A stretch of 64,000 bases of DNA from Euptelea pleiosperma (Eukaryota > Streptophyta > Magnoliopsida > Ranunculales > Eupteleaceae). Shown here piece by piece: positions 1 through 11,425 of the stretch (position 1 is the first letter of the stretch; each line of letters opens with the position of its first letter). The stretch spans positions 5,254,829 through 5,318,828 of the forward strand of contig CM068540.1 in NCBI GenBank assembly GCA_035048495.1. Direction: 5' to 3'. The notes below the pieces were generated by a model. The model made no database searches. It was not told the DNA's origin and worked only from the letters and a program-made list of their open reading frames with translations. Made by a program: the position numbers and the translations under genes.

Positions 1-3000
1 CTAAGTTCAAAAAAATAATTAGGTTTTCTGACTTAATTCATAAATCAAGTCATATAAGAATATGCATAAATATTTATATGAGATGATTATTAAGAGGATA
101 AGAAATCACCCACCTTACAACGCTAAAGCAAAGGGTCTTGCAACTGCTACAAGTGCGACTTGCTCTTTCTGTTGGTATAACTACAACTTCAATGGCTCAA
201 GGGTTCTCCGATGCTTTAAATTTTGATTTATGGTTTTCTCTTTGCATAACTCACTCTCTTTTTCAGGATTGATGACAAAAATATAGAGATAATATGAAAT
301 TCAATTAAGCTAAAAGATTAAACTCTAGGTTTATCATAGACTCATTTAAAATAAATAAATCCTAACACTTCGACTAATATAAAACCCTAAGATCAATCAC
401 AGTTCGATTGATCCGACTCAATTTGATAACTCAGGGTTTGATAAAAGCTCCAATAACTTTATCCTAAACTACTATAAAGCCCTATTATCATTATTATTAT
501 GTTATCTAATTCGTTTAGATGTTTTATTCTTATTTCATTTTATTTTATTATTATATTATTTTTTAATCAGGACGGGTCGATTCGGGTTAGGTTTGGGTCA
601 TATTAACCCAACAAAATTTCAACATGGCTTTGGGTCAGATTTGGATCAAGTCAGATCCAGATCTCGGTCTGGTCTATGTACTAGCCACAGCCAAGCTAAG
701 CACATCAAGGTGTTGGGCATTGGCCAAATGAGTGGTGTGCAGGGTAGTTATGGCCCACCACTCGATGGAGCCACACACCAAAATTCTACTTGGGTCTGCT
801 AACTCAAATTGAGCCACTAGCAAAAAGACACGTTTGGTCTGCACTTGGTGGGATCTCAACACTAAGACTCAAATTGGTGGGTCCACTGACCCATGAAATG
901 GATGGTCCACTTTATAAGCCCAATCACCAAAAATCAGCCTAAGGATAATTTCTAGAAGATTTATCATTTAAAAGGCACGGTCATATAACAAAATAAACCT
1001 AGATTTGAAATGAAATAGTCTACTACTTGATGGACCCAAATACACAAAAAATCAACCTTATAGATGATTTGTGGTTGTTGGATTATATTATTTTATTATT
1101 AATTATTCAAATTCTACTCTAAAAATAACCCAAAATCGATTCAAGAATCGCTTAATTCCGAGTTGTAGAACTCAAGTTATTGCGATTTTAAGGTTTTTTA
1201 ATCTCGTCGAAAAATCTTTTTTGTCAAAAAATATTTTCTAGAAAATAGGTATTTTTTAATAAAAACGAAAAAGATTTTTTTTATTCATTTATTTTAATAG
1301 GTCCCTTATGGGCTTCTCTATTCCTTAAAACTATATGGGCCTTAATGCAAAGCCCATTTTCGTTTTTTTCCCTCATTAGTGGAGGTTGTCTTCTCCATTT
1401 AAGACAAGTCATTAACGAACTAGCAAACAGAGCATGTTTTGGGCAGCCACGAATGGCCCCATTTCAACCCCAAAAATTATGGAAAATAGCTTAAAATTTC
1501 TCTAAAATCATTATCAAATGTTAATCATTGTATTAACTATTTTATTGGGTTTTTGCCCTTGATTTTCACCTTCAAAAACGTTGGAATTTTGGGATTATAA
1601 CATTCCAAAAAACGCACCTATTTACATCATTAAAACCCCTCCAATTTTTTTCTTTTCTAGTATGTTTGAGTATTTGTGGATTCTAAAACAAGGGTTTAAA
1701 TTTAAAATTTCAGATCCTAAAACAAGATAAACCAAATCTATGAAAAAAGGGTTTCAAAATAAAATAAAATTTTAAGATTTTTCAAGAAACTCATAAAATA
1801 TCAAACCCTTTACTTGAATTTCGATTAAGATAAGAACCACATCAAATCAAAGAAAGAAATCACAATATTAAGAATGAATTTTTATCCTAAAAAACAAATG
1901 AATATTCAACAAAAAGAATTAGAGCAACTAATTTTATTTTAAATCAAATAAAATATACAAAAAAACATTGAATTGAAACAATTTTAAGATAGAATCGATT
2001 AGAAACAATTTCAAATTAAAATTGAATGAATCTTTAAACCATCTCTTCAATCGATTCTCTCTCTCCTTCATTTTCCTCTGTTCTTCATACAACAAGTTTA
2101 TTAATTTTATTTTTTTATTTCTACTAAATATATTAAATATGGTTAGTTTGTCCACCGAATCCATTATTCGGATGATGTTCACTTGGGTTCCACTATGGTG
2201 TACAACACATATACATTATTATTTTTTATTATTTGTTATATATATATTTTAATATTAAATATATTTATTTTTCAATCATCTGATCAAGACCCTATCGATC
2301 TCTGATTTCAGTGTGCTTATAGTCTATGTCCATATTTTTCAATGTCATATTCATCTATACGGTTGGGTCTTCCAAAATATTATTCAAGAAAAATCTCAAC
2401 TTTTTTACCCATTTCTTGTGCAATTTTCAAATTTTTTTAACTTTTTATAGAAATTCAAATTCAAATTTTAGCATGCTTATAGTCTAAACTCCAAACTATA
2501 TTTCTCGGTGCTTCTGAGTCTAATGGTAAGGTTAGTTTTCTTGTCAGTCATTTCTATTATATTTTGAATTTTGTGACGAACACCCTATCTTTTATATTTT
2601 GACGACTTTGAATACAATCTTGATCAAGTCAACGATCTTTGACCCGTGAGACCTACTTTTACTACCTCCGGTCGTTACAGGTTGAATGTCTTGACCGACA
2701 AATTAATTGATAAGTTAAATGCTTTTCGTTACCTTCCTTTCCCGAGATGTATCTCCTCTGACGTCTCATCATACACGCGGCTCTTTCTGATGCGACTGCC
2801 GTACTACTGAAAAGATGATGACTGTCTTAGGTGAGTCATGTCGGCTCATTTACTCACGCGTGCTTCGAGGTGCCAGGTGTCTATTTTTGCATACTGCACA
2901 TGCTATGGCAGGAACATGTGTAGTTCTCTAATAGGCTGGAAAATATGGTACGCACATTGCCTTCTTTTTGGGAAGATCGATGAGTTTCTGTCGTATCTTC

Positions 3001-3280
3001 TGAAAAAGATCTCACCCATTCGTAGCGCGTCTTGGCTGTTGGATTTCTTTATCAATCACTCGACTGTCGCTCGTCGCATTTAATGTAGTGTCTGTCGGTG
3101 TGACCGATGTGCTGACGTGCTCCTACAACCGTGGAACCCAAAGTACAATCGTCGAATGGAATGATTAATATGTGTGAATCCCGACGTACAAAGTTGTCGA
3201 ATCGTCGAAATATTTTTTTAAATTCTAGCGCTCGGGGAATGATACCGCCAGACAGTCGGTTTGTTAACCCCAGGTCTTTC
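1..3280. other. AT-rich intergenic stretch without a recognisable gene
   Basis: No reading frame here looks coding. The sequence is AT-rich with long T and A runs. About 560-660 holds several GGGTC/GGGTT-type repeats, and 720-1075 is a degenerate spacer with phrases such as 'accaaaaatcagcct' that recur in the foldback repeats further along. From about 2630 the base composition becomes more balanced and probably belongs to the upstream region of the decayed element gene that follows. I see no LTR ends that I can support. Confidence 0.5.
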
Positions 3281-3283
3281 TTC

Positions 3284-3291
3284 TATAAATA
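3284..3291 (+). promoter_or_regulatory. TATA box upstream of the gypsy-type extra gene
   Basis: TATAAATA sits about 265 bases before the first in-frame ATG (3548) of the element gene, followed by a pyrimidine-rich leader. The spacing fits a plant promoter with a long leader. It is read from sequence alone. Confidence 0.45.
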
Positions 3292-4018
3292 GGGTGAACC
3301 CATTCATTTCCACCATTTTCTTCTCTGATTCAAAGTGCTGGTGCGATTTTGTTAAGATTCATCATCTATATCAAGGTCTCCAAAGCTTGAAAACGTATTT
3401 GATGCTCCAAAGCTTCTACTAGATATTGTTCTGTCTCTTCTTCCTCTGTTCAAGGCTTGTGTTTGGAGTTACCTTGCTGCTTCAGTGCTTCAACTAGTAT
3501 TTTGTTCCTTCTCTATTTCATTCTACCTTCTCTTTTCTTTCTCGACCATGAGGGGAAAGGTCGTTCTAGAAAATAGTTATGAATTAGTAGACCGTGAGCC
3601 CTCAGGGACTCAAGTTGTCGAAGAGGAAGTATCATCTGATTCATTAGATAGGGCTATAGACACCTATATTGCTACACCGGTTGCAGTTCCTACCGCCCCT
3701 CCTATGCCCATAGTTAGAAGCCTTCCATCTGCTGATGACCATTACATTATGGGTCTGGGAGCAGAGTATGTAATTCCAACCTCTAATTTCGTTACTCTTG
3801 GTTCACTTCATGGGGAAAGAACCAACCCCATGAAATTAGTATTTCCAAACTTCGATTAAAGTTTGGAATGAGTTTTCTTTGTCTCCTCTCGTGAGGGAAC
3901 TCCTTTGGTTCTACGACTGAGCTCCTGGTCAGATGCATGTGAACTTCTGGTGGTTGGTAGCTCGTGTATAGTATATCAATTCTGCCAGTACCCAGAAAAT
4001 CGGTCTTGTAGAGATCGA

Positions 4019-5720
4019 TTTTCTTTATGTCCTGAAGAAGTGTCCCAACCCCCACTTTCCCAGTTGGTTTTGGACACTGGCCGCCTGGGATACGTCACGA
4101 AAATTTGTTGAAAGCTTACCCGACTCTCACAAAGGGTGGCATAAAAATCTTCTATCGGTGACGGGAGGATGGGAATATGATGATTGTGTAGAGGGGAGCT
4201 TTGCTGCCGGTAGAGTGCTTACGTGCTTCAATCTCGGAGGTATACTCTTCTTTGCATTATTTTTTTTGTTAAAATTATAAAATGGTAAAAAAATTAATTC
4301 CTTAATTAAATGAATTTGTCCCAAATATTAGAAACAATTTCTATGAAGATACTTTTAAAGAAAATGTCATTTGTTATTTTAATTAAGAGTTTTACTCTTA
4401 TCAAATTAGCCCTAACGGTTACTATTAAAATTATCTTGTTTTATTGTATAGATACTAATATTTTTCTTAGTACTCAACACGGGTACTCTATGAATTATAA
4501 ATAAAAATAGGGCCCATAAAAATATAATAAAAAAATTATAATGTTAATTGGAAAGTAAGAGATTATCATTCGAAAAATAGGAGAGTGATTTAGTTGGAAT
4601 CTTAGAGGGATAATTGCATTAAATTGTTAGAAGACTAAATTAAGATAATTTTTGGAGTGAGAATCAACATAGGAGAGATTTTTGGAAAAAAAAAGACTAA
4701 CGTTTTGGGAAGAAAAGATGTAAGAAGAGACGTTTTGGATTGAGGAGAAATGGAAAAGAGATTTTAGGAAATATAAAGGATGGGAGATATTTTAGGGATG
4801 GACAAAAGAAGAGATGTTTTGGATAGAGAAAATTTTGGAAAAGAGACTTTAGGAAGAGATTAAGGAGAAAATTTAGGAAAGGAATTTTTTTGAAGAGAAC
4901 GGAAAATAGTACTAGAAGATAACTATTTAGAAAAACATTTAGCCCCCATAATCCTAATTCAAAAAACTTAATACTATTTTTTATTTAATTAAAAAATTAT
5001 ACTACTTGAGGTTGAGTCAACCAATAAGTATGTTTTATTCTAATTACTTTTTATCTTTAGCTAAATAAAACAAAGGGACTAGAATATAAGGGGGAAATTT
5101 ATTTTTTTCAAGAAAAGTTTTATTCGTCAGAATATTTGAATAATTCGAAAAAATTACATTTTTTTCATGCTCAAACGAATTGAATGTGATTTTAAGAATT
5201 TTTGAAAAATTCGTTTCAAAAATACAACAGGCCAGAATCGTTGTTTATTCCCAGAAAAACAACATTGAAGGTATGTTATTTTTCTCTGTCCCTCAGTTAC
5301 TCTATCACTTGGGTAAATCTTAAGCGATTGCCCCTCCTAAGTGCAATAGATGTCGTTAACCTCGGCCATGGGCCTTCTTGATCACCCATTGACTCCGTGA
5401 AGGTAAGTATATTTTCCCCATTATATTCTAGCTATTCCTATTTATACAACTCAAACTCCCTTAACTATCACTTATTTTATGCCACCCTTTGTGAGAGTCG
5501 GGTAAGCTCTCAACAAATTTGCGCGACGTATCCTGGGCGGCCAGTATCCAAAACCAACTAGGAAAGTGGGGGGTTGGGACACTTCTTCAGGACATAAAGA
5601 AAACCAATCTCTACTGGTGATGGGAGGATGGGAATATGATGATCGTGCAGAGGGGAGCTTTGCTGCCGGTAGAGTGCTTACGCGCTTCAATCTCGGAGGT
5701 AAACTCTTTTCTGCATTATC
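4019..5720. repeat. Paired duplicated blocks, one inverted and one direct
   Basis: Block A (4019-4142) returns as its reverse complement at 5479-5604. The adjacent block B (4152-4262) returns in direct orientation at 5611-5720. Both blocks belong to the same coding exon of the element gene. The match is roughly 90 percent by eye. The stretch between the copies (4263-5478) has no recognisable coding content. Confidence 0.85.
4263..5478. other. Unrecognised stretch between the duplicated blocks
   Basis: No gene is seen. About 4550-4930 is strikingly purine-rich with repeated GGA/GAGA-type phrases such as 'gggagatattttagggatgg'. The flanks are T- and A-rich. It may be inserted DNA that split the element gene, but no terminal repeats were found. 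Confidence 0.4.
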
Positions 5721-7940
5721 TATGTATTCTTTTAACCATGAAGTTATCTTTTGAAATTAACTTGTGTATTTCTCTCTGCAGAACCTGTCAGGCGTCCTCT
5801 GAAATATCCCCGGGATATTGACGATAGCGTCAACTATATCCTAGGCAAGATTCTTGAAGGTGTGGCGTCTTGCAAGACAGGCTCTTCCTCAAAAAGCATC
5901 AGGGGATTCTGAAGCCTCGACAGAAGTTGTAGGGACTCCTCAGATACAACTTGCATCTGCAATTTCAATGAGAGAAGGCCAGGCGAGTCCAATGAGCAAG
6001 TAAGTCCCGGGGAACCTTTGATTCGGAAGAATTCTCGTTAGCCCGGGATTAGACAACATGTCACCCGCGAACTTCCTCATTGTTTTTTCTTGGGCACTCA
6101 ACCAGTTGTCGAGTTCCTTTGGCACCCCGGCGGTCGTCAGGAACCTCTGAACTACTACGCCCCCAGAACTTCTAAGGGCCGAAGAAGCTAAGCAACAGGA
6201 AGTAGATTCTGGCATCTAATAACCTAAATGTTGATATCTGGTAATGTACTAATCCCAATCATATTTTCTTGCTGCAGATGGAGGATAAAGTTGATAGGAC
6301 GAGGCGTGCTGCCTTCGTTCAACCTGCCGTAGCCCCGATGAGGCCAAAGAAGAAGAGAAAACTGGTGAAGTGACGAATGCAGACGCTACTCCTCTCTTCG
6401 TCTCAACAAATACAGTACTGGCCATTAATCAAACGCCGACTACTACAACCTCTTCTTCTCCTAGTGTCAATCTTGCTTCCTCTACCGTTGTTCCGATTTC
6501 TCCCCCAAGATTTCCACCTCACCCGATAGTCCAAACATCTCCTCTCCTTAGAATCCAAACTTCCCCCCTCCCGAGAGTTCAGACATCTTCGATATTGATC
6601 CCCTCACCACTTGCTTGTCTATAGAATATTGCGGGTCCAAGCACTTCTGCAGGTGAGAGGCTCACCTATCCCCCTTCATTCCCTACTGAAACATCTTTTG
6701 ATGTAATAGATGATTGGATTTTGAAGAATGAGACGTACCGAAGGAAACACCCTATTGTAGGTCTGTGGGAGTTTAACGGGAGGATCCATATATAATGTCT
6801 ACCGGTTGCTTGGATAATGGGAAGCCCATCTCAGAATTGAGCTCTATTGCTGATCCTGGGGTGGCAGTCAAGCTGATTGAACAGATCTGTCTTCCGAAAG
6901 ATAGATTACGTTATGTAGATTTACTTTCCCCCAATATGCCATATGAGGTTATAAGACGTTCCTTCATTGAGGTATAATTCAATCCTACCCATCTGTTTAT
7001 ATTTACACCGTCCAATTTTTGCTTAATAATTTATTTGATCTGTCTTTTGCAGGGCATCCATGCTTTTGTGGGGCTTCGAGACTTTCTTGATGACATCCTC
7101 TCTAATTCTGACAACCAGGCTAAGAGGTTAACCGAACTGGAGGCTGTTCAGAAGCTATCAGAAGAACAACTCCAACCTGCCATTCATTCTACCGAAGTTG
7201 CAAGGACAAAGGCAAGCATGGAGGAAGAGATTGTTGCTAGGGCGCTTGCTTCTCAAAAAGAAGCAAAAGGTGTTCAAAAGGATGTTGAGGGTGTCTTGCC
7301 TCGGCTCAAGTCGAAAGTGAGAAATTGAAAAGGAGGCCGATGCATGGCGGGACAACTAAAGATTGACACGGAGAAGATGGCGGTTGATCGGGATGACACC
7401 GAGAAGGCTTCAAATGCTCTTCAGCAAGAGACTTATGATAAAGGATTCCTTGCCGGCTATGCCAGGTGCTAGGCTGAATATGAGGATAATGAAGCTAAAG
7501 AAGATGATGAAGGAGAGGTTGCGGTAGTTCAGCCCAAGATTCTAGTCGGGGTTTCCTCCGAAGATAATCCCGAGGTACCTCTGCCGGATCTGGAAGCTGT
7601 TGAGGCTCCTCCCAAGGCGGTTTTGCCTACGCTGGATGCTTCCATTTCATCTGATCATGTTCTGATTGAAGCCACTCCTCTCGAAATCCCTGATCCATCT
7701 ATGGATGTCTCTCAATGCCAAGGGGGTGAATCTATAACCTCTGTTACTCACCCGATAGGTGAGTAAAATTTGACTCAATCTGATGCCTTAGGGCTCAATG
7801 TTTGAATATGTTTGTCTTTATTTACCTATCATCTTTTTGCATTTTGCCCAAGGAGCACATTTTGTAGATGCTATGAAGGCTCTGTCTTAATGAATTATGA
7901 ACTTGTTTGTATAATTGTCGGATTTGTCGTTTATTTTAGT

Positions 7941-8510
7941 CATGACTTAGAATATTTAGATATACCTGGCCTATCTAGATGTATACTTAGGTTCATACTA
8001 AGATGATTAAGCCGAGATATATGTGAATTTAAGATTCCCAACTAGGTCTCTAGTTATGTCTTTGTCAGGATTATCATTAATTTTAAATTGCTTGACTTAG
8101 AATACTTAGACTTACCTGGCCCTTCGGTTTGTATACTTATGCTCATATCAAGGCAATTATGTCGAGATGGATATGAACTTAAGATTCCCGGCTAAGTCTT
8201 TGAACAGAGGTTGTCAGGAATATCGTTAATTCCGGTCGCATGACTTAAAATATTTGGATTTGCCCAGCCTTCTAGTTTGCATACTTAAGCTCATATCAAG
8301 GCAATTATGTCGAGATGGATATGAACTTAAGATTCTCAGCTAAGTCTTTGAACATAGGTTGTCGGGATTATCATTAATGCCAGTTACATGACTTAGAATA
8401 TTTAGATTTGCTCGTCCTTCTGTACACTCAAGTTTGGATTAGGGCAACATGGGCCTAGATGTATGCGAGCTTGAGATTCTCAGATAAGACTTTTGTAAAA
8501 TACTAGTAGC
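7941..8510. repeat. Tandem array, about four copies of a 148-150 bp unit
   Basis: Units begin with the phrase (c)atgacttagaatattta at about 7941, 8091, 8239 and 8387, and each contains 'gatatgaacttaagattc' and 'tgtcgggattatcattaat' type segments. Spacing is 150, 148 and 148 bases, and the last copy degrades near 8510. The array sits between the end of the integrase (minus strand) and the end of the antisense gene (plus strand). Confidence 0.8.
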
Positions 8511-8574
8511 GAGTCTGATATAGAAGAAATGAGATTCCTTTATTAATAGAATATTCGCAAGTTAAATGCGTTCC

Positions 8575-9425
8575 AAGGTCTCTCAAGTACATCTCAATCT
8601 TTAGTTTTCAAATGATATGCTCCATTTTGCCCAATTTTGTCCACGAGATAGGGTCATTCTCAATTGGCACCCAATTTGCCGTTGCAGACTTCTTTAGTGT
8701 TTTCGAAGACCTTTTCTGAGTACAAAGTCGCCAACTTTGAAAGTTCTTCGTCGAACTCGTTGATCGTATGATCATTTGATTGTCTACTGGTAGTTTGCCA
8801 ACCTGACAATTGTTTTTTCCTGTTGTTCTTTGAGTAAATCTGAATTGCGGACCAAGATATTGTCGTTTTGTCCTTCTTCTACCACCTTGGTTCGAGAAGT
8901 CGGGCTATGACTTCAGTAGGAATGACAGCTTCTATTCTATAAGCTAAAGAAAATGGTGATTCTCCTGTGGTCCGCCGTGGTGTTGTTCGATATGCCCAAA
9001 GGACTCTGGTAATTCTTCAGTCCATTTCCCTTTAGCTTTGTCCAATCTCTTCTTCAAATTATCGAGTGTGACTTGATTTTTCCTCTCGGCTAACCCATTG
9101 CTTCGAGGATATCTCGGGGCATATAAGCGCTTCTTTATATTCAAGACTTGACGAAATGCCTTAATTTTCGTAGCGTCGAACTGAGCTCCGTTGTCAGTGA
9201 CAATCTCTTGTGAAAGCCATATCGACAAGCGATATTCTCCCATAGAAACCTCTTGACGCGAGAAACCTGAACCTGGACCAATGGAACAACCTCAATCCAT
9301 TTGGAGAAATAGTCTGTTGCCATTAATAAAAATCTGACGTTGCCGGGTGTAGTTGGAAACGGTCCCATGATGTCCAATCCCCATTTCGCAAATGGTCATA
9401 GACTGAACACAGGATGTAATTTCAA
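8575..9425 (-). pseudogene. Ty3/gypsy integrase fragment, frameshifted
   Basis: Read on the minus strand, the core starts at about 9402 (KWGLDIMGPFPTTPGN) and continues with ATDYFSKWIEV (first catalytic Asp), IVTDNGAQF (second Asp) and NGLAERKNQVT (the Glu of the DDE triad). A conserved [19 protein letters not shown] follows at about 8960-8900, then decayed C-terminal sequence containing a remnant of the DLVL-like and GAY-like motifs down to about 8575. A missing base near 9210 splits the core into two frames, and stops occur after 8900. The N-terminal zinc finger and all of reverse transcriptase are absent, so this is a 5'-truncated pol remnant. The motifs identify Ty3/gypsy; the Tat lineage assignment rests on the surrounding architecture. 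Confidence 0.85.
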
Positions 9426-9430
9426 CGTCT

Positions 9431-10111
9431 AAAAAACCAAAAAGGCTCATGAAGTTAGGGATCTGAAACCTCAAAAAAATGTCAAATTGTACAATTGGAT
9501 AAAAGGGTTGCAGATTAATTTCGTAAAAAAATCTTGAATTGTCCTTTCCTTATTTTCAACAATGGTGTCTCTTGGTGACGTGTGCATCATCAAGACTTCA
9601 AATTTCAAAGAAATGCCTTGAATCCTGAGCCGTGACTGTTGCTATGGATCGTAGTGATGATAGGAAGACATTTGATAAATCAAGTTACTGATTTTATTCC
9701 CCTTAAAATACATGCAAAAAAAGAAATCTAACTGTGAGACTCGCTTGTTGTAAAATCTTTGAAGACGACAATGGCTTTCAAGACGATGGAAAGGAGAGAC
9801 AAAGAAAAGATAATTTAACACCATTTTCTAGTCCTTTTTAGGGAGTTTATGACTAAATATAATTTCATCCTCTCAACCATATATTAATATGAATTACAAA
9901 AAAAAAAAAAAACATATATTTATATGAGTTGATGGAGATAAGGATTTTAATGCATCTAAAGAAAATTTAAATAGAAAATGTGGATGTATATAAAAAAAGA
10001 TTAAGATATGTGGCAACATTTTGAAGTTTTATGATCATCTTCGAGTTGATAAAATTTTAGCTAATAAGACACCGATTAGTCAACTCAAAAATATTACCAA
10101 CAAACCGTTTA
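9431..10111. other. Spacer without recognisable genes
   Basis: AT-rich sequence with an A run at about 9898-9913. I see no coding, RNA or repeat structure I can support. Confidence 0.4.
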
Positions 10112-10410
10112 GTATTTGTGGGTGCCGTATTTTCCAGCAAGTTAAATATTGACACGTGTCACTGGTTTAGCACGTACGGTCATAAAAAGATGACGCGTGT
10201 TAATGGACAGCACGCGAGAGTAAATGCGCCGGAGGCATCATCAGGAGCCATAAACTGCCCATCGTGTCACACGATTTCCATTAATTGGAAATGCCATGTG
10301 TCAAGATGGAATGATCGACACATGGACGTGATGCTAACAGAATACATTAACGACTTAGCCTTTAATATGTCGGGAAGCATTCAATCTTGCCCGACATATT
10401 TATTGTTGAA

Positions 10411-10860
10411 TCTCATCCCAACAAGGTCAATAGACTTGACAGGATCTATTTCAATCTCATCCCAACAAGATCAACGGGCTTGACGGGATCTTTTAGAATC
10501 TCATCCCGACAAGGTCAACAGGCTTGACGGGATCTATTACAATCTCATCCCGGCAAGGTCACATGATTGGCTGGATGCATATATCCCAACAAGGTCACCA
10601 GACTTACTTGACGGGATCTATTACAGTCTCATCCCAACAAGGTCAATAGACTTGACGGAATCTTTTACAATCTCATCCCGACAAGGTCAACAGGCTTGAC
10701 GGGATCTATTACAATCTCATCCCGGCAAGGTCACATGACTGGCTGATGCATATATCCCGACAAGGTCACCAGACTTACTTGACGGGATCTATTTCAATCT
10801 CATCCCGGCAAAGCCAGATGAGGTCAAATGTCTTACATGGCAGGATCTCTTACGTACAAG
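10411..10860 (+). repeat. 44-bp minisatellite inside the solo LTR
   Basis: About ten units begin 'tctcatcccgacaaggtc' or 'tcccgacaaggtcacc' and end 'gacgggatctattacaa'. The first four starts are 10411, 10455, 10499 and 10543. Variant units with 'cacatgactggctgatgcata' inserts recur every fourth unit, giving a higher-order period of roughly 170 bp. It lies upstream of the LTR TATA box. Confidence 0.88.
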
Positions 10861-11128
10861 GTAAGTATTCTGAACACAATCGATTTCTTGACTAATGAAT
10901 ATTGGCCACATGGCAACTAGTTGAACTATCACGAATTCGACATCCCCTTATCCAAATACCTGACACAAAGGATGCCACCTCAGTGTCACTTCAGTTATTT
11001 TAGGTATAACCGAATCAAGGAAGTCAAGATATAACCATAAGATTCTGTTTTATAATATAATCCATCTGAGTCATCGTTGACTGATAATGACTAGACACGT
11101 GGAAGGTGAGTCACACCAGTTCTAAAGG

Positions 11129-11136
11129 TATAAATA
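11129..11136 (+). promoter_or_regulatory. LTR TATA box
   Basis: TATAAATA lies in the right part of the solo LTR, preceded by a TGA-rich enhancer-like stretch and followed by a leader of about 280 bases to the LTR end. It is the likely start-site element of the lost retrotransposon. Confidence 0.6.
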
Positions 11137-11425
11137 TGAGACCCTCAGGACTGAGAAGAGGATCTTGCTCTCCAGATCCAGATAGCCTAAACTCTGAAAC
11201 ACTTTACTATTTTCTTGAATCCTGTTATCATTCCTAAGCTGACTTGAGCGTCGGAGTCTTGTCAACAGGTACAACCAAATCTCATCTGGAGATCATCTTA
11301 TCCTTAGCAGAGGAGAAAGCAGTTTCGTCCTGAAGTATCAGAGTCGTTCGATCATCACCAAAATCCGAATCGTCTGACCTCGAAGATTGTGTGGGTTAGA
11401 TCAAATATTTTTCCCCCACAGTATT

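Larger units (their letters stand above)
3548..7766 (+). pseudogene. Element-borne gene with putative gypsy-type transposon (PF04195-like) domain, broken
   Basis: The first frame starts with MRGKVVLENSYELVDREPSG (3548-3857). The conserved part lies near 4085-4247 and again near 5611-5700, with the DSHKGW.....SVTGGWEYDD type motif seen in plant PF04195 proteins. Probable introns are visible: an exon ending CTCGGAG before gtaaac (about 5699) and one starting after ctgcag at 5782 (EPVRRPLKYPRDIDDSVNYI). Later parts are a Ser/Thr/Pro-rich stretch (6370-6624), a conserved block (6795-6975) and a coiled-coil-like Lys/Glu/Ala-rich part (7053-7325), then an acidic tail ending at 7766. A short basic stretch, PKKKRKLVK (about 6340-6371), looks like a nuclear localisation signal. 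Stops and frame changes (around 3860, 4250, 6371, 6623, 7326 and 7470) mean it is not intact. A rearrangement at 4019-5720 disrupts the core domain. Exact exons are uncertain. Confidence 0.5.
3284..9425. mobile_element. Decayed Ty3/gypsy element, probably Tat-like, with antisense extra gene
   Basis: Read in minus orientation, the order is integrase (9425 to about 8575), a 148-bp tandem array (8510 to 7941), then a gene on the opposite strand (3548 to 7766). Extra genes between pol and the 3' LTR, sometimes antisense, and tandem repeats in that same interval are known features of the Tat lineage (Ogre, Grande, Retand types). That all these parts belong to one element is inference. I could not find paired LTRs, a primer-binding site, or reverse transcriptase/protease/gag on the minus strand above 9430, so the element is truncated at its 5' side. 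Confidence 0.45.
10117..11420 (+). mobile_element. Solo LTR of a retrotransposon
   Basis: The segment begins TGTGGG and ends CCCACA, the expected TG...CA inverted ends. It is flanked by identical 5-bp direct repeats, GTATT at 10112-10116 and at 11421-11425. It holds a TATA box on the plus strand at 11129-11136, followed by a transcribed-looking leader, so U3-R-U5 runs left to right. No internal retrotransposon sequence or second LTR adjoins it, which indicates loss by recombination between LTRs. A 44-bp minisatellite occupies part of U3. The superfamily cannot be told from an LTR alone. Confidence 0.88.

Noticed and set aside
5940..6215. Minus-strand 91-residue gene
   Set aside because: It is antisense to the extra gene of the gypsy remnant, whose plus-strand frame carries the family-like residues.
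10411..10860. Regularly spaced repeats as a CRISPR array
   Set aside because: The units are contiguous with no unique spacers, lie inside an LTR, and the window is plant nuclear DNA.
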